Origin: Chitinophagaceae bacterium
Lineage (GTDB): Bacteria; Bacteroidota; Bacteroidia; Chitinophagales; Chitinophagaceae
Direction: 5' to 3'
Assembly (NCBI GenBank): GCA_028288595.1
Contig: JAQBNK010000038.1
Location: 23,316-87,315, forward strand
Length of the DNA: 64,000 nucleotides
The position numbers and the translations under genes were made by a program. Under the pieces are notes generated by a model. It searched no databases, was not told the DNA's origin, and saw nothing but the letters and a program-made list of their open reading frames with translations. Below, one piece after another: positions 8,965 through 17,009 of this stretch. Each line of letters begins with the position of its first letter. The stretch's first letter is position 1.

Positions 8965-9141
8965 ATGGAAAACAAACATGACATAGGTCGGGACCGCCAG
9001 CGTGTGGCTGCCGGCCAGGATTGGGAAGTAGAATACATGGCTAAGAAATATAACGTTTCCGAGAAAGAAGTAGAAGATGCAATTCAGCGGGTTGGAGTTA
9101 GCAGGGAAAAAGTTGAAGAGTTTCTCTCTCAGAAAAGATAA
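8965..9141 (+). CDS. DUF3606-like 58-residue protein
   Basis: This ORF of 58 codons reads MENKHDIGRDRQRVAAGQDW and continues with EVEYMAKKYNVSEKEVEDAI, ending in SQKR. GRDRxRV, the W-E-V-E-Y-x-x-K-x-Y-N-V-S core and the following helix match the DUF3606 pattern (GRDRsRi...yEvrYWt.kfgvs...l..Av..VG). The protein is charged and helical, with no signal peptide. The family's role is unknown; it is common in stress-related contexts of soil bacteria. The gene ends 10 bp before a perfect inverted repeat that looks like a terminator. Long antisense frames across it are shadows. Confidence 0.82.
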   Translation: MENKHDIGRDRQRVAAGQDWEVEYMAKKYNVSEKEVEDAIQRVGVSREKVEEFLSQKR

Positions 9142-9150
9142 GAAAATTTG

Positions 9151-9199
9151 CAGTTGATAGTTGCCGTTGACTGAATGGCCAGCTCTCAACTATCAACTG
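9151..9199. terminator. Bidirectional terminator-like stem between convergent genes
   Basis: CAGTTGATAGTTG (9151-9163) and CAACTATCAACTG (9187-9199) are perfect 13-bp complements with a 23-bp loop. They lie between the DUF3606 stop (9141) and the NTF2-like stop (9205). The sequence belongs to the GTTGATAGTTGGC repeat family. A long U-tract is lacking, so the terminator role is inferred from position. Confidence 0.6.
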
Positions 9200-9204
9200 C
9201 TAAC

Positions 9205-9765
9205 TTAATTCAGATACTTCGCAGGCAGTGGATTTTCAGGTGTTTCACCCTGCCAGAAGATATTAATTATCCACCAGCGGCTGCCATCGTTCCACAACTG
9301 GATGCTGTTGATACCACGCACAAATGGTTTTTCATCTGCTGCGGTGTGCCTGCTTTCATAGGTGCTGAAAACATGCGCTATGTTACCGTATACCTCTGTT
9401 TTATTGCTTATTTCTTTTTCAAAAAAACCGTTCTTTTCAAGATAGGGTCCAGAAGAAGTAATATAATCTTCCACCGTTAAAACCCGTTTTGAAAAACTAC
9501 CATCAGTCCTTTTTCCAGTTGGGATCATCTTTGCTTCAGGTATGAACAACGTTCTCATCCTGTCCCAGTTTCTTTTTTCATTTCCGGGCCCTGAAATCAC
9601 ATCATACAAAGCCTTTAATATGGCATCTATGGAACTTACATCTTTACTATCAGCAGGGATGCTATCGATACTTTGTGTTGAATTTTGAATGTTGAATTTT
9701 GAATGAAAAGATGCATTACCTGCTAGAGTTATTACCAGGAACGTAAACAAAAAAATCTTTTTCAT
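9205..9765 (-). CDS. NTF2/SnoaL-like exported protein
   Basis: The 186-residue protein has a signal peptide (residues 1-17). Residues about 45-175 show an NTF2-like cone fold pattern: a helix (DAILKALYDVISGPGNEKRNWDR), then LFIPEAKMIPTG, and strands ending in WIINIFWQGE. Such proteins bind small ligands or act as enzymes with poorly defined substrates. Residues about 18-33 (FHSKFNIQNSTQ) are encoded by an ATTCAACATTCAAAATTCAAC repeat of the kind otherwise seen between genes, so the linker after the signal peptide may be repeat-derived. The gene is convergent with the DUF3606 gene and apparently monocistronic. Confidence 0.8.
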   Translation of the reverse strand: MKKIFLFTFLVITLAGNASFHSKFNIQNSTQSIDSIPADSKDVSSIDAILKALYDVISGPGNEKRNWDRMRTLFIPEAKMIPTGKRTDGSFSKRVLTVEDYITSSGPYLEKNGFFEKEISNKTEVYGNIAHVFSTYESRHTAADEKPFVRGINSIQLWNDGSRWWIINIFWQGETPENPLPAKYLN

Positions 9766-9974
9766 AATGCTATTTGCAAATAAAATACAACATTGTTGTC
9801 AAGCTGCAAACAAACTTTGTTTCCCCATTTAACATTCAACATTCAGCATTCACCATCATTTTTTCAATGCCCGCCTGCTACAAATCATTGTTAAATAGTT
9901 TTAACCAGGGCCGCTTTAAATCTTTTGCAACATTTTCTGTCTGAACTTTAGAAAACAAGAAAAAGAAACCCCTC

Positions 9975-10976
9975 GTGAAAAAACTACAACAACTTCTAAC
10001 CCTCTTACTGGCATTATCGCTGGTGAGCTTCTCCTCTTATGCCCAGGACAATAGTTATGGTGATGATGAGATCCGCGGATGGATCAGAACCCCGCAAAAT
10101 ATAGTTAGCGAATACGATGCAAACGTAATTGCAGATAGAGTAATGGATGCGGTTGGGTTAAGCGCCAACTTTGTTATTAAGGCCGCACGTGTTGATAATG
10201 CTGCCGCAATGGTGTTTCGGGGAAAGAGATATATCATGTATAACCCTTCTTTCATGAACCAGATAAACCGTGCTACCGGTAATGAGTGGGCAGCGATCAG
10301 TGTGCTCGCTCACGAGATCGGTCACCAGGTTTTTGATCATTCGCTCGACGGACAGGGCAGCAATCCAAAAAAAGAACTGGAAGCAGACGCTTTCTCAGGA
10401 TTTGCATTACGTCGTATGGGTGCTTCGCTTGAAGAAGCACAAGTTGCTATGAAGCTGGTAGCCAATTACCGCGAAGATCCGTCTCACCCGCAGGGAGCCG
10501 ACAGGTTACAGGCAATTGAAAGCGGATGGGTGCTTGCTGATGAACAGGTAAGAAACAATTCTCCACTTGCATCTGCACGAAATCAAATACGTGAACAAGG
10601 CCTTATGGCTTATAACAATAAAAGGAACATGCAGAACAATAGCAATGCTTTTGAAAGCAGGTCCTTTGGAAATAACAGAACGCTCACCACTAATACTACC
10701 TCCCAGGATGTGCTGGATGAACGTTATATTTTAGGTGATGTTTATTTTAAAAATGATCGTTCCGGTCAATATTTCCTTACTACCAAATATGATGTGGTGC
10801 AGGTAAAAAATAACCGTGTGGTGGTATTAGGTAAATTAGGTGAGCAGAGAAACAGTAATTATCCTTATGTTATTTATGATGATAGTAATGAAAGGATGCT
10901 CGTTGATACCGATGGAAATATTTTATCGGAAGATGGCAGACAACTGGGCCGGTTGAACAGGCACAGCAGGGGATAG
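9975..10976 (+). CDS. M48-like zinc metallopeptidase, exported
   Basis: The GTG at 9975 is the natural start because it begins MKKLQQLLTLLLALSLVSF, a good signal peptide cleaved near SYAQ (about residue 24). The peptidase core has LAHEIGHQVFDH (H113, E114, H117) and a downstream third-ligand motif ELEADAFSG (E134). Both are characteristic of M48/gluzincin peptidases. Residues about 205-333 form a poorly conserved C-terminal region with beta-strand character (YFLTTKYDVVQVKNNRVVVL). The substrate is unknown. It is a single gene, ended by the bidirectional terminator at 10993. Confidence 0.88.
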   Translation: MKKLQQLLTLLLALSLVSFSSYAQDNSYGDDEIRGWIRTPQNIVSEYDANVIADRVMDAVGLSANFVIKAARVDNAAAMVFRGKRYIMYNPSFMNQINRATGNEWAAISVLAHEIGHQVFDHSLDGQGSNPKKELEADAFSGFALRRMGASLEEAQVAMKLVANYREDPSHPQGADRLQAIESGWVLADEQVRNNSPLASARNQIREQGLMAYNNKRNMQNNSNAFESRSFGNNRTLTTNTTSQDVLDERYILGDVYFKNDRSGQYFLTTKYDVVQVKNNRVVVLGKLGEQRNSNYPYVIYDDSNERMLVDTDGNILSEDGRQLGRLNRHSRG

Positions 10977-10992
10977 AAAATATTTCAATAAT

Positions 10993-11027
10993 AAAAAGAG
11001 TGAGCACATTAAATGCTCACTCTTTTT
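10993..11027. terminator. Bidirectional Rho-independent terminator
   Basis: AAAAAGAGTGAGCA (10993-11006) and TGCTCACTCTTTTT (11014-11027) are perfect complements with a 7-bp loop. A-tract and T-tract on the two sides allow termination of both the M48-like gene (+) and the TPR gene (-). Confidence 0.92.
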
Positions 11028-11029
11028 AT

Positions 11030-11776
11030 TTAGGGCTGGGCCTCAGCAAAACCTTCCGTCTTTTTATTTTTCTTTTTTCCTTTTTGCGTTTTAAATCCTG
11101 TTTCAGGCACCTCAATTTTCTTTGCGAGTACCGGGCCTTCTTCTTTCATTTTTCTTTTTATAAGGGCGATATACATGGCATCATCTTCTTCCCCCGATTC
11201 GGCGAGGCTCCTGTTGTATAATGCAAGGGCTGACTTATAATCTCCTTTCGCCTCCATTATCCAGGCCTTATAAAAATAAGTTCGTGGATTACTTCCAAGA
11301 GCAAGCGCCATATCAAGATCAGTCAGTGCAGTATCTAATTCGCCGAGGGCAAAGTAATAAAGCGCCCGTCTTGTATAAAATGAACCGGTTGGCGTTCTCG
11401 CGGTTTTTCTTACTTCTTTCATTAATTCATCATGACTTAGCTGGCGCATTTCGGCATACCTCAGCGAATCAAAAATAACATAAAAGCTATCGCAGGTTTC
11501 TATCAGGCGGATGATGGTCTTACGCTTTACCAGATCCACAAACTCATCATTTCGCTTTCCTGAAGAATCATGATATAAGCTAATAGCACCTGTAACAACA
11601 AGCGATTGATTAGCCTTCACCAGGTCGCTGAAGTAACCTAAAAACGGGTCTTCACTTTGCAGGGAAGAAGCGTGTATATAATCGCATAATTTTTTTGAAC
11701 AGAGATTAACCAGCGAGTCCTGGCTGAAAGTATTTATTGAAATACATAAGCAGGTTATGAAAAGCAACTGTTTCAT
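11030..11776 (-). CDS. Exported TPR-repeat protein
   Basis: The 248-residue product has a signal peptide (residues 1-19, cleavage after TFSQ) and at least two tetratricopeptide-like units near residues 130-205 (RRALYYFALGELDTALTDLD; AWIMEAKGDYKSALALYNRS). The C-terminus is very basic (GFKTQKGKKKNKKTEG). TPR units mediate protein contacts. No enzymatic motif is visible, and the partner is unknown. It is convergent with the M48-like gene and shares its terminator. Confidence 0.82.
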   Translation of the reverse strand: MKQLLFITCLCISINTFSQDSLVNLCSKKLCDYIHASSLQSEDPFLGYFSDLVKANQSLVVTGAISLYHDSSGKRNDEFVDLVKRKTIIRLIETCDSFYVIFDSLRYAEMRQLSHDELMKEVRKTARTPTGSFYTRRALYYFALGELDTALTDLDMALALGSNPRTYFYKAWIMEAKGDYKSALALYNRSLAESGEEDDAMYIALIKRKMKEEGPVLAKKIEVPETGFKTQKGKKKNKKTEGFAEAQP

Positions 11777-11889
11777 ATATCCAATCTATGAAATTGATTT
11801 TATAAATACTATCATAATTTGATGTACGGCTTTTTCTCTTTAGGAAAAAAAAGTAGTAGTATTATAATCGGCGTACAGTGCCTAGATAT

Positions 11890-12678
11890 ATGAAAAGAAT
11901 TTACCACTCACTGCTTTCAATTATGCTGTTGCTCCTGCTAAACAGTGTTACTTCTTTTTCTCAATTTCCAAGATTTAAAGTCCTTGCATTTTATTCTGAT
12001 AAAGTAGAACGGGATCACCGGGCTTTTGCCAGTGATGCCATTAAATTTTTTAAAGACCTGACAGTAGGAAATGGTTTTGTGTTCGATACAACCAGTAATA
12101 TGTCCGACCTTGATGAAGAAAAATTAAAACCTTATACCCTTATTATGTGGCTGAATGATTTTCCACATACATCTGCGCAGCGAGACGCTTTTACGAAGTA
12201 CATGGAAAGCGGCGGCGGATGGCTGGGATTTCATGTTGCCGGTTACAACGACAAAGACACTAACTGGCCCTGGTTCGTACAGTTTCTGGGAGGTGCCATC
12301 TTTTATAATAATAACTGGCCGCCAATGCCTGCTAAAATGGTGATAGAAGATAATAATCACCCTATAACAAAAGGCTTACCCCAAAACTATATTTCTCCTT
12401 CAAATGAATGGTACCAGTGGAAGCCAAGTCCCCGCGAAAATAAAAATGTAAAGGTACTGGCATCTCTTTCTGTTGATAATTATCCCCTTGGTTTGAAAGA
12501 TATAATCCGGAACGGCGATACACCAGTTATGTGGAGCAACACACAATACCGCATGGTATATATGAACATTGGCCACGGGGATAAAATATTTATGGACGCT
12601 ACTCAAAATAAAATGATCATAGCAGCGATGCGTTACCTTGTCGCTGCCGATAAAAAAGGAAATGTTTTTAAAGACTAA
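11890..12678 (+). CDS. ThuA-domain protein, exported
   Basis: I prefer the ATG at 11890 (MKRIYHSLLSIMLLLLL), which opens a signal peptide; a GTG 12 bp upstream is possible. The mature part is a ThuA/trehalose-utilisation fold, a class I glutamine-amidotransferase-like domain: VLAFYSDKVERDHRAF, LIMWLNDFPHTSAQRDAF, GGGWLGFHVAGYND, MVYMNIGHGDKIF. Many Bacteroidota ThuA proteins are exported and linked to carbohydrate use, but their activity is undefined. A fragment of an unrelated VOC-fold gene begins at the stop codon. Confidence 0.87.
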   Translation: MKRIYHSLLSIMLLLLLNSVTSFSQFPRFKVLAFYSDKVERDHRAFASDAIKFFKDLTVGNGFVFDTTSNMSDLDEEKLKPYTLIMWLNDFPHTSAQRDAFTKYMESGGGWLGFHVAGYNDKDTNWPWFVQFLGGAIFYNNNWPPMPAKMVIEDNNHPITKGLPQNYISPSNEWYQWKPSPRENKNVKVLASLSVDNYPLGLKDIIRNGDTPVMWSNTQYRMVYMNIGHGDKIFMDATQNKMIIAAMRYLVAADKKGNVFKD

Positions 12679-12785
12679 TTCTAAACGGTGGGAAGATCGT
12701 TCAGCCGGTTGGCCTGGATTCTCCTGAAATAACAGCAAGATTTAGTGACCCTTCCGGAAATATCCTTGGGCTGTATCAGCAATAG
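12678..12785 (+). pseudogene. C-terminal remnant of a VOC/glyoxalase-fold gene
   Basis: In a frame different from ThuA, the 35 codons before TAG at 12783 read ILNGGKIVQPVG, then SPEITARFSDPSGN and ILGLYQQ. This matches the C-terminal module of VOC (glyoxalase/bleomycin-resistance) proteins, where GG-x-V...P and RF-x-D-P-x-GN-x-x-GL-x-Q are hallmarks. The N-terminal two thirds are absent, and the fragment starts exactly at the ThuA stop, so it is a deletion remnant. The rest of the 364-bp gap, 12786-13042, has no convincing gene; a 93-codon frame across it has no recognisable content. Confidence 0.7.
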
Positions 12786-13042
12786 CGGAATAAATTCTTC
12801 AAATAACTTTCATCATAAGGCAAAGAGGTTCCTCCACTCCAATATTCTTAGCCTTCATCTGTGCCGGAAAATCATAAATTGGAAAGTCGCTAAAATTTGT
12901 CTGCTAAAAAAAGGCCGGTATTTCGTTCTTCTATCGTTGAAAAAAGCTTCCCCAATGCGGGAACAAGCGAAAGGCACAATCATTGTTGATAATCAGGTAT
13001 CTGGTAGATTAATCCTTAGATTTTAAAAAGCCAAGCGGCAAT

Positions 13043-13852
13043 ATGGAGCGTAATACAGAACAATTAAAAATTGTACCTGCAGAAAAATCAATTATTTCTA
13101 AAGGAGTGGATGATTTTTTTCTGGGCGTTTACAATGTCTGGAAATTTATCGGCCGATTTTTTAAAGAAGGCTTTTTGCCTCCATTTGAAATTAAAGAGAT
13201 CGTTAACCAATGTTATTCTGTTGGTTTTAGATCGCTGCCTTTGATTTCTCTTACGGGTTTTATTACGGGCATGGTGTTTACTAAACAATCAAGGCCATCA
13301 CTTGCATCGTTCGGGGCAACATCATGGTTGCCCTCACTCATATCCATAGCGGTTATACGGGCATTGGCGCCGTTGGTTACAGCATTGATCGTGGCCGGGA
13401 AAGTGGGCTCTAATATGGGTGCTGAGCTGGGATCTATGAAAGTGACGGAACAGATTGATGCGATGGAAGTATCGGGTACCAATCCTTTTAAGTTCCTGGT
13501 TTCAACACGGGTTATGGCCATCACTTTTATGCTGCCGGTACTTGTGATCTATTCGGGCCTGATCGGAATGATGGGATCCTACCTGAATGTTCACAGCAAC
13601 GAACAGACAAGTTTTACCGCATTTTTTAAAACTGCTTTTATGCCGATATCATTTCTTGATATCATTTCTTCTGTTTTAAAATCGACCATATTTGGATTTA
13701 CCATCGGGATAACGGGATGTTACCAGGGATATCATGCAGAGAATGGTACCCAGGGTGTGGGTAAAGCAGCTAATACTGCCGTGGTAATTGCTATGATCTT
13801 AATTTTTGTTGAAGAAATGCTGATCGTTCAGCTTGTAAATGTAATAAGATGA
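13043..13852 (+). CDS. mlaE: MlaE-type ABC transporter permease
   Basis: The 269-residue membrane protein shows the MlaE/DUF140 signature around residues 75-170: GMVFTKQSRPSLASFGA, IAVIRALAPLVTALIVAGKV, GAELGSMKVTEQIDAMEVSG. Five to six hydrophobic segments are visible. With an MlaF-like ATPase and an MlaD-like MCE protein it forms a transporter that moves phospholipids between inner and outer membranes. It is the first gene of the three-gene set; the ATPase starts 24 bp after its stop. Confidence 0.95.
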   Translation: MERNTEQLKIVPAEKSIISKGVDDFFLGVYNVWKFIGRFFKEGFLPPFEIKEIVNQCYSVGFRSLPLISLTGFITGMVFTKQSRPSLASFGATSWLPSLISIAVIRALAPLVTALIVAGKVGSNMGAELGSMKVTEQIDAMEVSGTNPFKFLVSTRVMAITFMLPVLVIYSGLIGMMGSYLNVHSNEQTSFTAFFKTAFMPISFLDIISSVLKSTIFGFTIGITGCYQGYHAENGTQGVGKAANTAVVIAMILIFVEEMLIVQLVNVIR

Positions 13853-13876
13853 TAAAAATGAATCATTACTATAAGA

Positions 13877-14686
13877 ATGAATATTTCGATAAAAAGTTTA
13901 GAGTTGAATATGCCAGCAGAAACGGGGAATAATAAAAAGGAAGTGGTGATCGCCATAAGGCAATTAAAAAAATCTTTTAATGGCCGGGCCGTCCTGAATG
14001 GCGTTGATATTGATATATGCCGCGGTGAAAACCTGGCAGTACTGGGACGTTCAGGAACAGGAAAATCTGTTTTGATCAAGATTATTTCCGGGCTGTTAAA
14101 GCCTGACAGCGGCACGGTAAAAGTTTTTGGTAAGGAAGTGGACAAACTAAACCTGCCAGCCTTGCAGGAACTACGGCAGAAAATAGGATTCTCATTTCAA
14201 AACAGCGCCTTGTATGATAGTATGAGCGTAAGAGAAAACCTGGAATTCCCATTAGTAAGGAACAGGCCAAAAATAAAAAAGAAAGAAGTGAATGATGCAG
14301 TTGAAAGGGTTCTTACGGATGTAGGCTTATTGAAAACTATTGACCAGATGCCTGCAGAACTTTCGGGTGGACAGCGTAAACGAATTGGCATTGCACGAAC
14401 ACTAATTCTTCAGCCCGAAATAATGTTGTATGATGAACCTACTGCGGGGCTGGATCCCATAACAAGTATAGAGATCAATAACCTGATAAACCAGGTGCAG
14501 CACGAATACAACACGACCTCTTTAATAATTACCCATGATCTTACCTGTGCAAAAACAACTGCGGATACCGTAACAATGCTTGTGGAAGGTAAATTTTTAC
14601 CCACCGCGAACTTCGAAAAGTTTTTCGAAAGACAGGATGAGAGTGTACGAACTTTTTACGATTACAACTTTATTAATTACAAATGA
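13877..14686 (+). CDS. mlaF: MlaF-type ABC transporter ATPase
   Basis: Walker A is GRSGTGKS (residues 57-64), the signature is LSGGQRKR, and Walker B is IMLYDEPTAGLDP, with a switch histidine in LIITHDLTCAKTT. The 269-residue length fits a single nucleotide-binding domain. A later start (MPAETGNN, 13910) is possible because conservation begins near residue 22. The stop overlaps the MlaD start (ATGA at 14683), indicating translational coupling. Confidence 0.95.
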   Translation: MNISIKSLELNMPAETGNNKKEVVIAIRQLKKSFNGRAVLNGVDIDICRGENLAVLGRSGTGKSVLIKIISGLLKPDSGTVKVFGKEVDKLNLPALQELRQKIGFSFQNSALYDSMSVRENLEFPLVRNRPKIKKKEVNDAVERVLTDVGLLKTIDQMPAELSGGQRKRIGIARTLILQPEIMLYDEPTAGLDPITSIEINNLINQVQHEYNTTSLIITHDLTCAKTTADTVTMLVEGKFLPTANFEKFFERQDESVRTFYDYNFINYK

Positions 14687-15654
14687 GAACAGTAAAAAAT
14701 AATCGCAGCGTAGTAGTAGGAATCTTTATATTCCTGGGCCTCGCCATTTTAGTGTTCACCATATTTACACTAGGGGGTCAGAAAAAAACATTTGTAAAAT
14801 CGTTTACGATCAATGCAGTGTTTAATGACGTTAATGGATTATTGCAGGGTGGCAACGTTTGGTTCTCCGGGGTTAAGATAGGAACGGTGAAGCATATGAG
14901 TTTTTATGGAAATTCCCGTGTACTGGTGGCTATGAGTATAGAAGAATCTTTACACTCTCACATTCGCAAAGATGCATTTGCGAAAATCGGTTCTGAAGGT
15001 TTGATCGGGAATAAAATAGTGGTTATTTATGGCGGCACACTTGCTGCACCACCCGTAGCAAAAAATGATTTTCTAAAGGTGGAATCTTCAGCCAGCACAG
15101 AAGATATGATGGCCACATTGCAGGCAAACAATAAAAACATCCTTGAAATAACAACAAAATTTAAAAGCATCAGCAGTAAAATTGACAGCGGAAACGGAGT
15201 TTTATCAACCTTAATCAATGACCGTACGATGGCGAATAATTTAAAAACAACAGTCGCCAGTTTACAGGCAGCGGCAGTAAAAACAAATAATGCTTTATCA
15301 CAGTTGGAAAATTTTTCAGCACAGTTAAATAAACCGGGTCATTCCATTCATGATCTGGCTAACGATACAACCATGTTCCATAATATTAAGGGAACCGTAT
15401 CCAAATTACAAAATGCCGTAAATGATGTAAATGCTTTCTCTGCGAACCTGAAAACAGTAAGCGATAAAATGATCCGGAATAATAATGTGATAGGCGTTCT
15501 CACAAATGATACCGCAACCGCCGGCTCATTAAAAACGACTTTTAAAAACCTGGAGTCCGGAAGCCATAAACTGGATGAAGATCTTGAAGCAGTACAGCAT
15601 AATTTCCTGCTAAGGGGCTTCTTCAGAAAAAAAGCTAAAGGAAAAATACAATAA
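14683..15654 (+). CDS. mlaD: MlaD-type MCE-domain protein
   Basis: The protein has one N-terminal membrane segment (residues about 10-32, VVVGIFIFLGLAILVFTIFT). An MCE domain follows (about 40-125; FNDVNGLLQGGNVWFSGVKI, GSEGLIGNKIVVIYGG), and then a long helical tail with repeated V/L-T-L-x-N-D-T modules to residue 323. MCE proteins form the hexameric periplasmic lipid-binding part of Mla-like transporters; the helical tail probably builds a channel or reaches towards the outer membrane. It is the last gene of the mlaEFD set. A soluble MlaC homologue is not present nearby. Confidence 0.93.
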   Translation: MRTVKNNRSVVVGIFIFLGLAILVFTIFTLGGQKKTFVKSFTINAVFNDVNGLLQGGNVWFSGVKIGTVKHMSFYGNSRVLVAMSIEESLHSHIRKDAFAKIGSEGLIGNKIVVIYGGTLAAPPVAKNDFLKVESSASTEDMMATLQANNKNILEITTKFKSISSKIDSGNGVLSTLINDRTMANNLKTTVASLQAAAVKTNNALSQLENFSAQLNKPGHSIHDLANDTTMFHNIKGTVSKLQNAVNDVNAFSANLKTVSDKMIRNNNVIGVLTNDTATAGSLKTTFKNLESGSHKLDEDLEAVQHNFLLRGFFRKKAKGKIQ

Positions 15655-15732
15655 GAGAGAAAAAGTGATCTAAAATAAAAACGTAAACACGCTATACAAT
15701 CTTCAATTTTCCACTTCCCATTTTCGATCTAC

Positions 15733-16863
15733 TTAACTTCTCTCCATGGCCCTCATCCATCTTTCAGGAATATCATTAGCACAGGCGATGGTATAATCAT
15801 TAGGGCTGCAGGCAATATATTTTCCATCGGGCATCTGCATCCACCATCTGCCTGTCTTTTTACTTTGTAAAAATGTTGCCTGCATTTCAGAGAATGCTAA
15901 TTTGAATTCATTGAAATATTCTGTTTCATGCAAACCCGCTTCTTCCCGCCCTTTATACATTCCATCCATTACATACCATAGCATTTGACTGATCTGTTTG
16001 GCTGTAAGATCGTGGGTATCAAGTGAAGGGAGATAACCATAAATACCGATGGAAGATGTGTTACGGCTCATGCCCGCATATTGCATCAGCATACAGGCCT
16101 CTTCACCGGTAAACCCATTGGGTGTAAGATGATTTGCAGGTGCATTTGCATGCTGAATGGCAGTGATATCAAAACTAAAAAGATGGGTATTACGAATCAC
16201 AGGTTCCATCTCTTCCATTTTTTCTCTTACAGTACCGAGACGAAAACAATCGAACCGAAGCTTATCGATCGTTTCCAGCATATCAGGATGAACCAGATAA
16301 CTCTGAAAGCCTATGTGATTATAATGCTTTACGAAATTGGGCTGGCCCGTCAGCATCTCCATCAGGAAACGATCAGCAGCAAGCGGACTATCCCAGCACA
16401 GATCAATTTTTGAATCAATATTAACTACTTCAATAACGCGTTCAAGTTCTGCATAAGCCTTGTATTGTTGTAAAGCAAGGTCATGAGTACCTCCGAGAAT
16501 AATAACCTTTTTTCCTGCCTGCACCAGGTCTTTCACAACCGCTCTTAAGGCAGCTAGCCGGTCATTTAAAGACGCACCTTTCTTTATATTTCCGAGATCA
16601 GCAACTCTTACATTTTTATGCCAGTGATATAATGCATAAAACTGTTTTCGAATTCGGTCAGGCGCATCTTCATCTGCTAGTGCGGGACCTGCACCGCTGT
16701 TTTCTGAACAACCTACCAACACCATATCTATATCCTGTAAATCAGGAAAGTCATTTTCATAAATGGTGATGTGTTTCCCGAGCTGGGCATCTTTAAATCC
16801 TTCATCTCCTGATAAAACCAGAGGGTTGACCGGATCGAGAAAATCGGTGAGGGTGTGAAGCAT
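15733..16863 (-). CDS. Arginase/formimidoylglutamase-family protein with altered metal site
   Basis: The 376-residue protein has the ureohydrolase fold signatures GGTHDLALQQY (H127) and SFDITA (230-235), and a Bacteroidota-specific stretch NGFTGEEACMLMQYAGMS. The usual D-A-H-x-D metal motif is replaced by D150-S-K-I-D154, and the S-F-D-x-D motif by S-F-D232-I-T234. Two of the expected manganese ligands are therefore changed (H to K, D to T). Relatives in Bacteroidota are usually labelled formimidoylglutamase, but catalysis should not be assumed. No other histidine-degradation gene is nearby. It is divergent from the BatD-like gene. Confidence 0.8.
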   Translation of the reverse strand: MLHTLTDFLDPVNPLVLSGDEGFKDAQLGKHITIYENDFPDLQDIDMVLVGCSENSGAGPALADEDAPDRIRKQFYALYHWHKNVRVADLGNIKKGASLNDRLAALRAVVKDLVQAGKKVIILGGTHDLALQQYKAYAELERVIEVVNIDSKIDLCWDSPLAADRFLMEMLTGQPNFVKHYNHIGFQSYLVHPDMLETIDKLRFDCFRLGTVREKMEEMEPVIRNTHLFSFDITAIQHANAPANHLTPNGFTGEEACMLMQYAGMSRNTSSIGIYGYLPSLDTHDLTAKQISQMLWYVMDGMYKGREEAGLHETEYFNEFKLAFSEMQATFLQSKKTGRWWMQMPDGKYIACSPNDYTIACANDIPERWMRAMERS

Positions 16864-17009
16864 GCGTCAAAAATAGGAGATTTGAAGATAAGTTGGCGGT
16901 TGGTATTGTGCATCGGTCGAAGTGGGCACCAGAGCTTATTTAACAACTACTCTACCAACTGATTTAACGCTTTAACTTCATGCTCTGCAATTATATTTGC
17001 AGCCATAAA

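Noticed and set aside
8769..9189. Two minus-strand frames opposite 8965-9141
   Set aside because: Both are antisense to the DUF3606-like gene, whose plus-strand reading matches a known domain.
12745..13026. 93-codon plus-strand frame
   Set aside because: It covers the VOC remnant in the wrong frame and has no protein-like pattern; the remnant frame fits far better.
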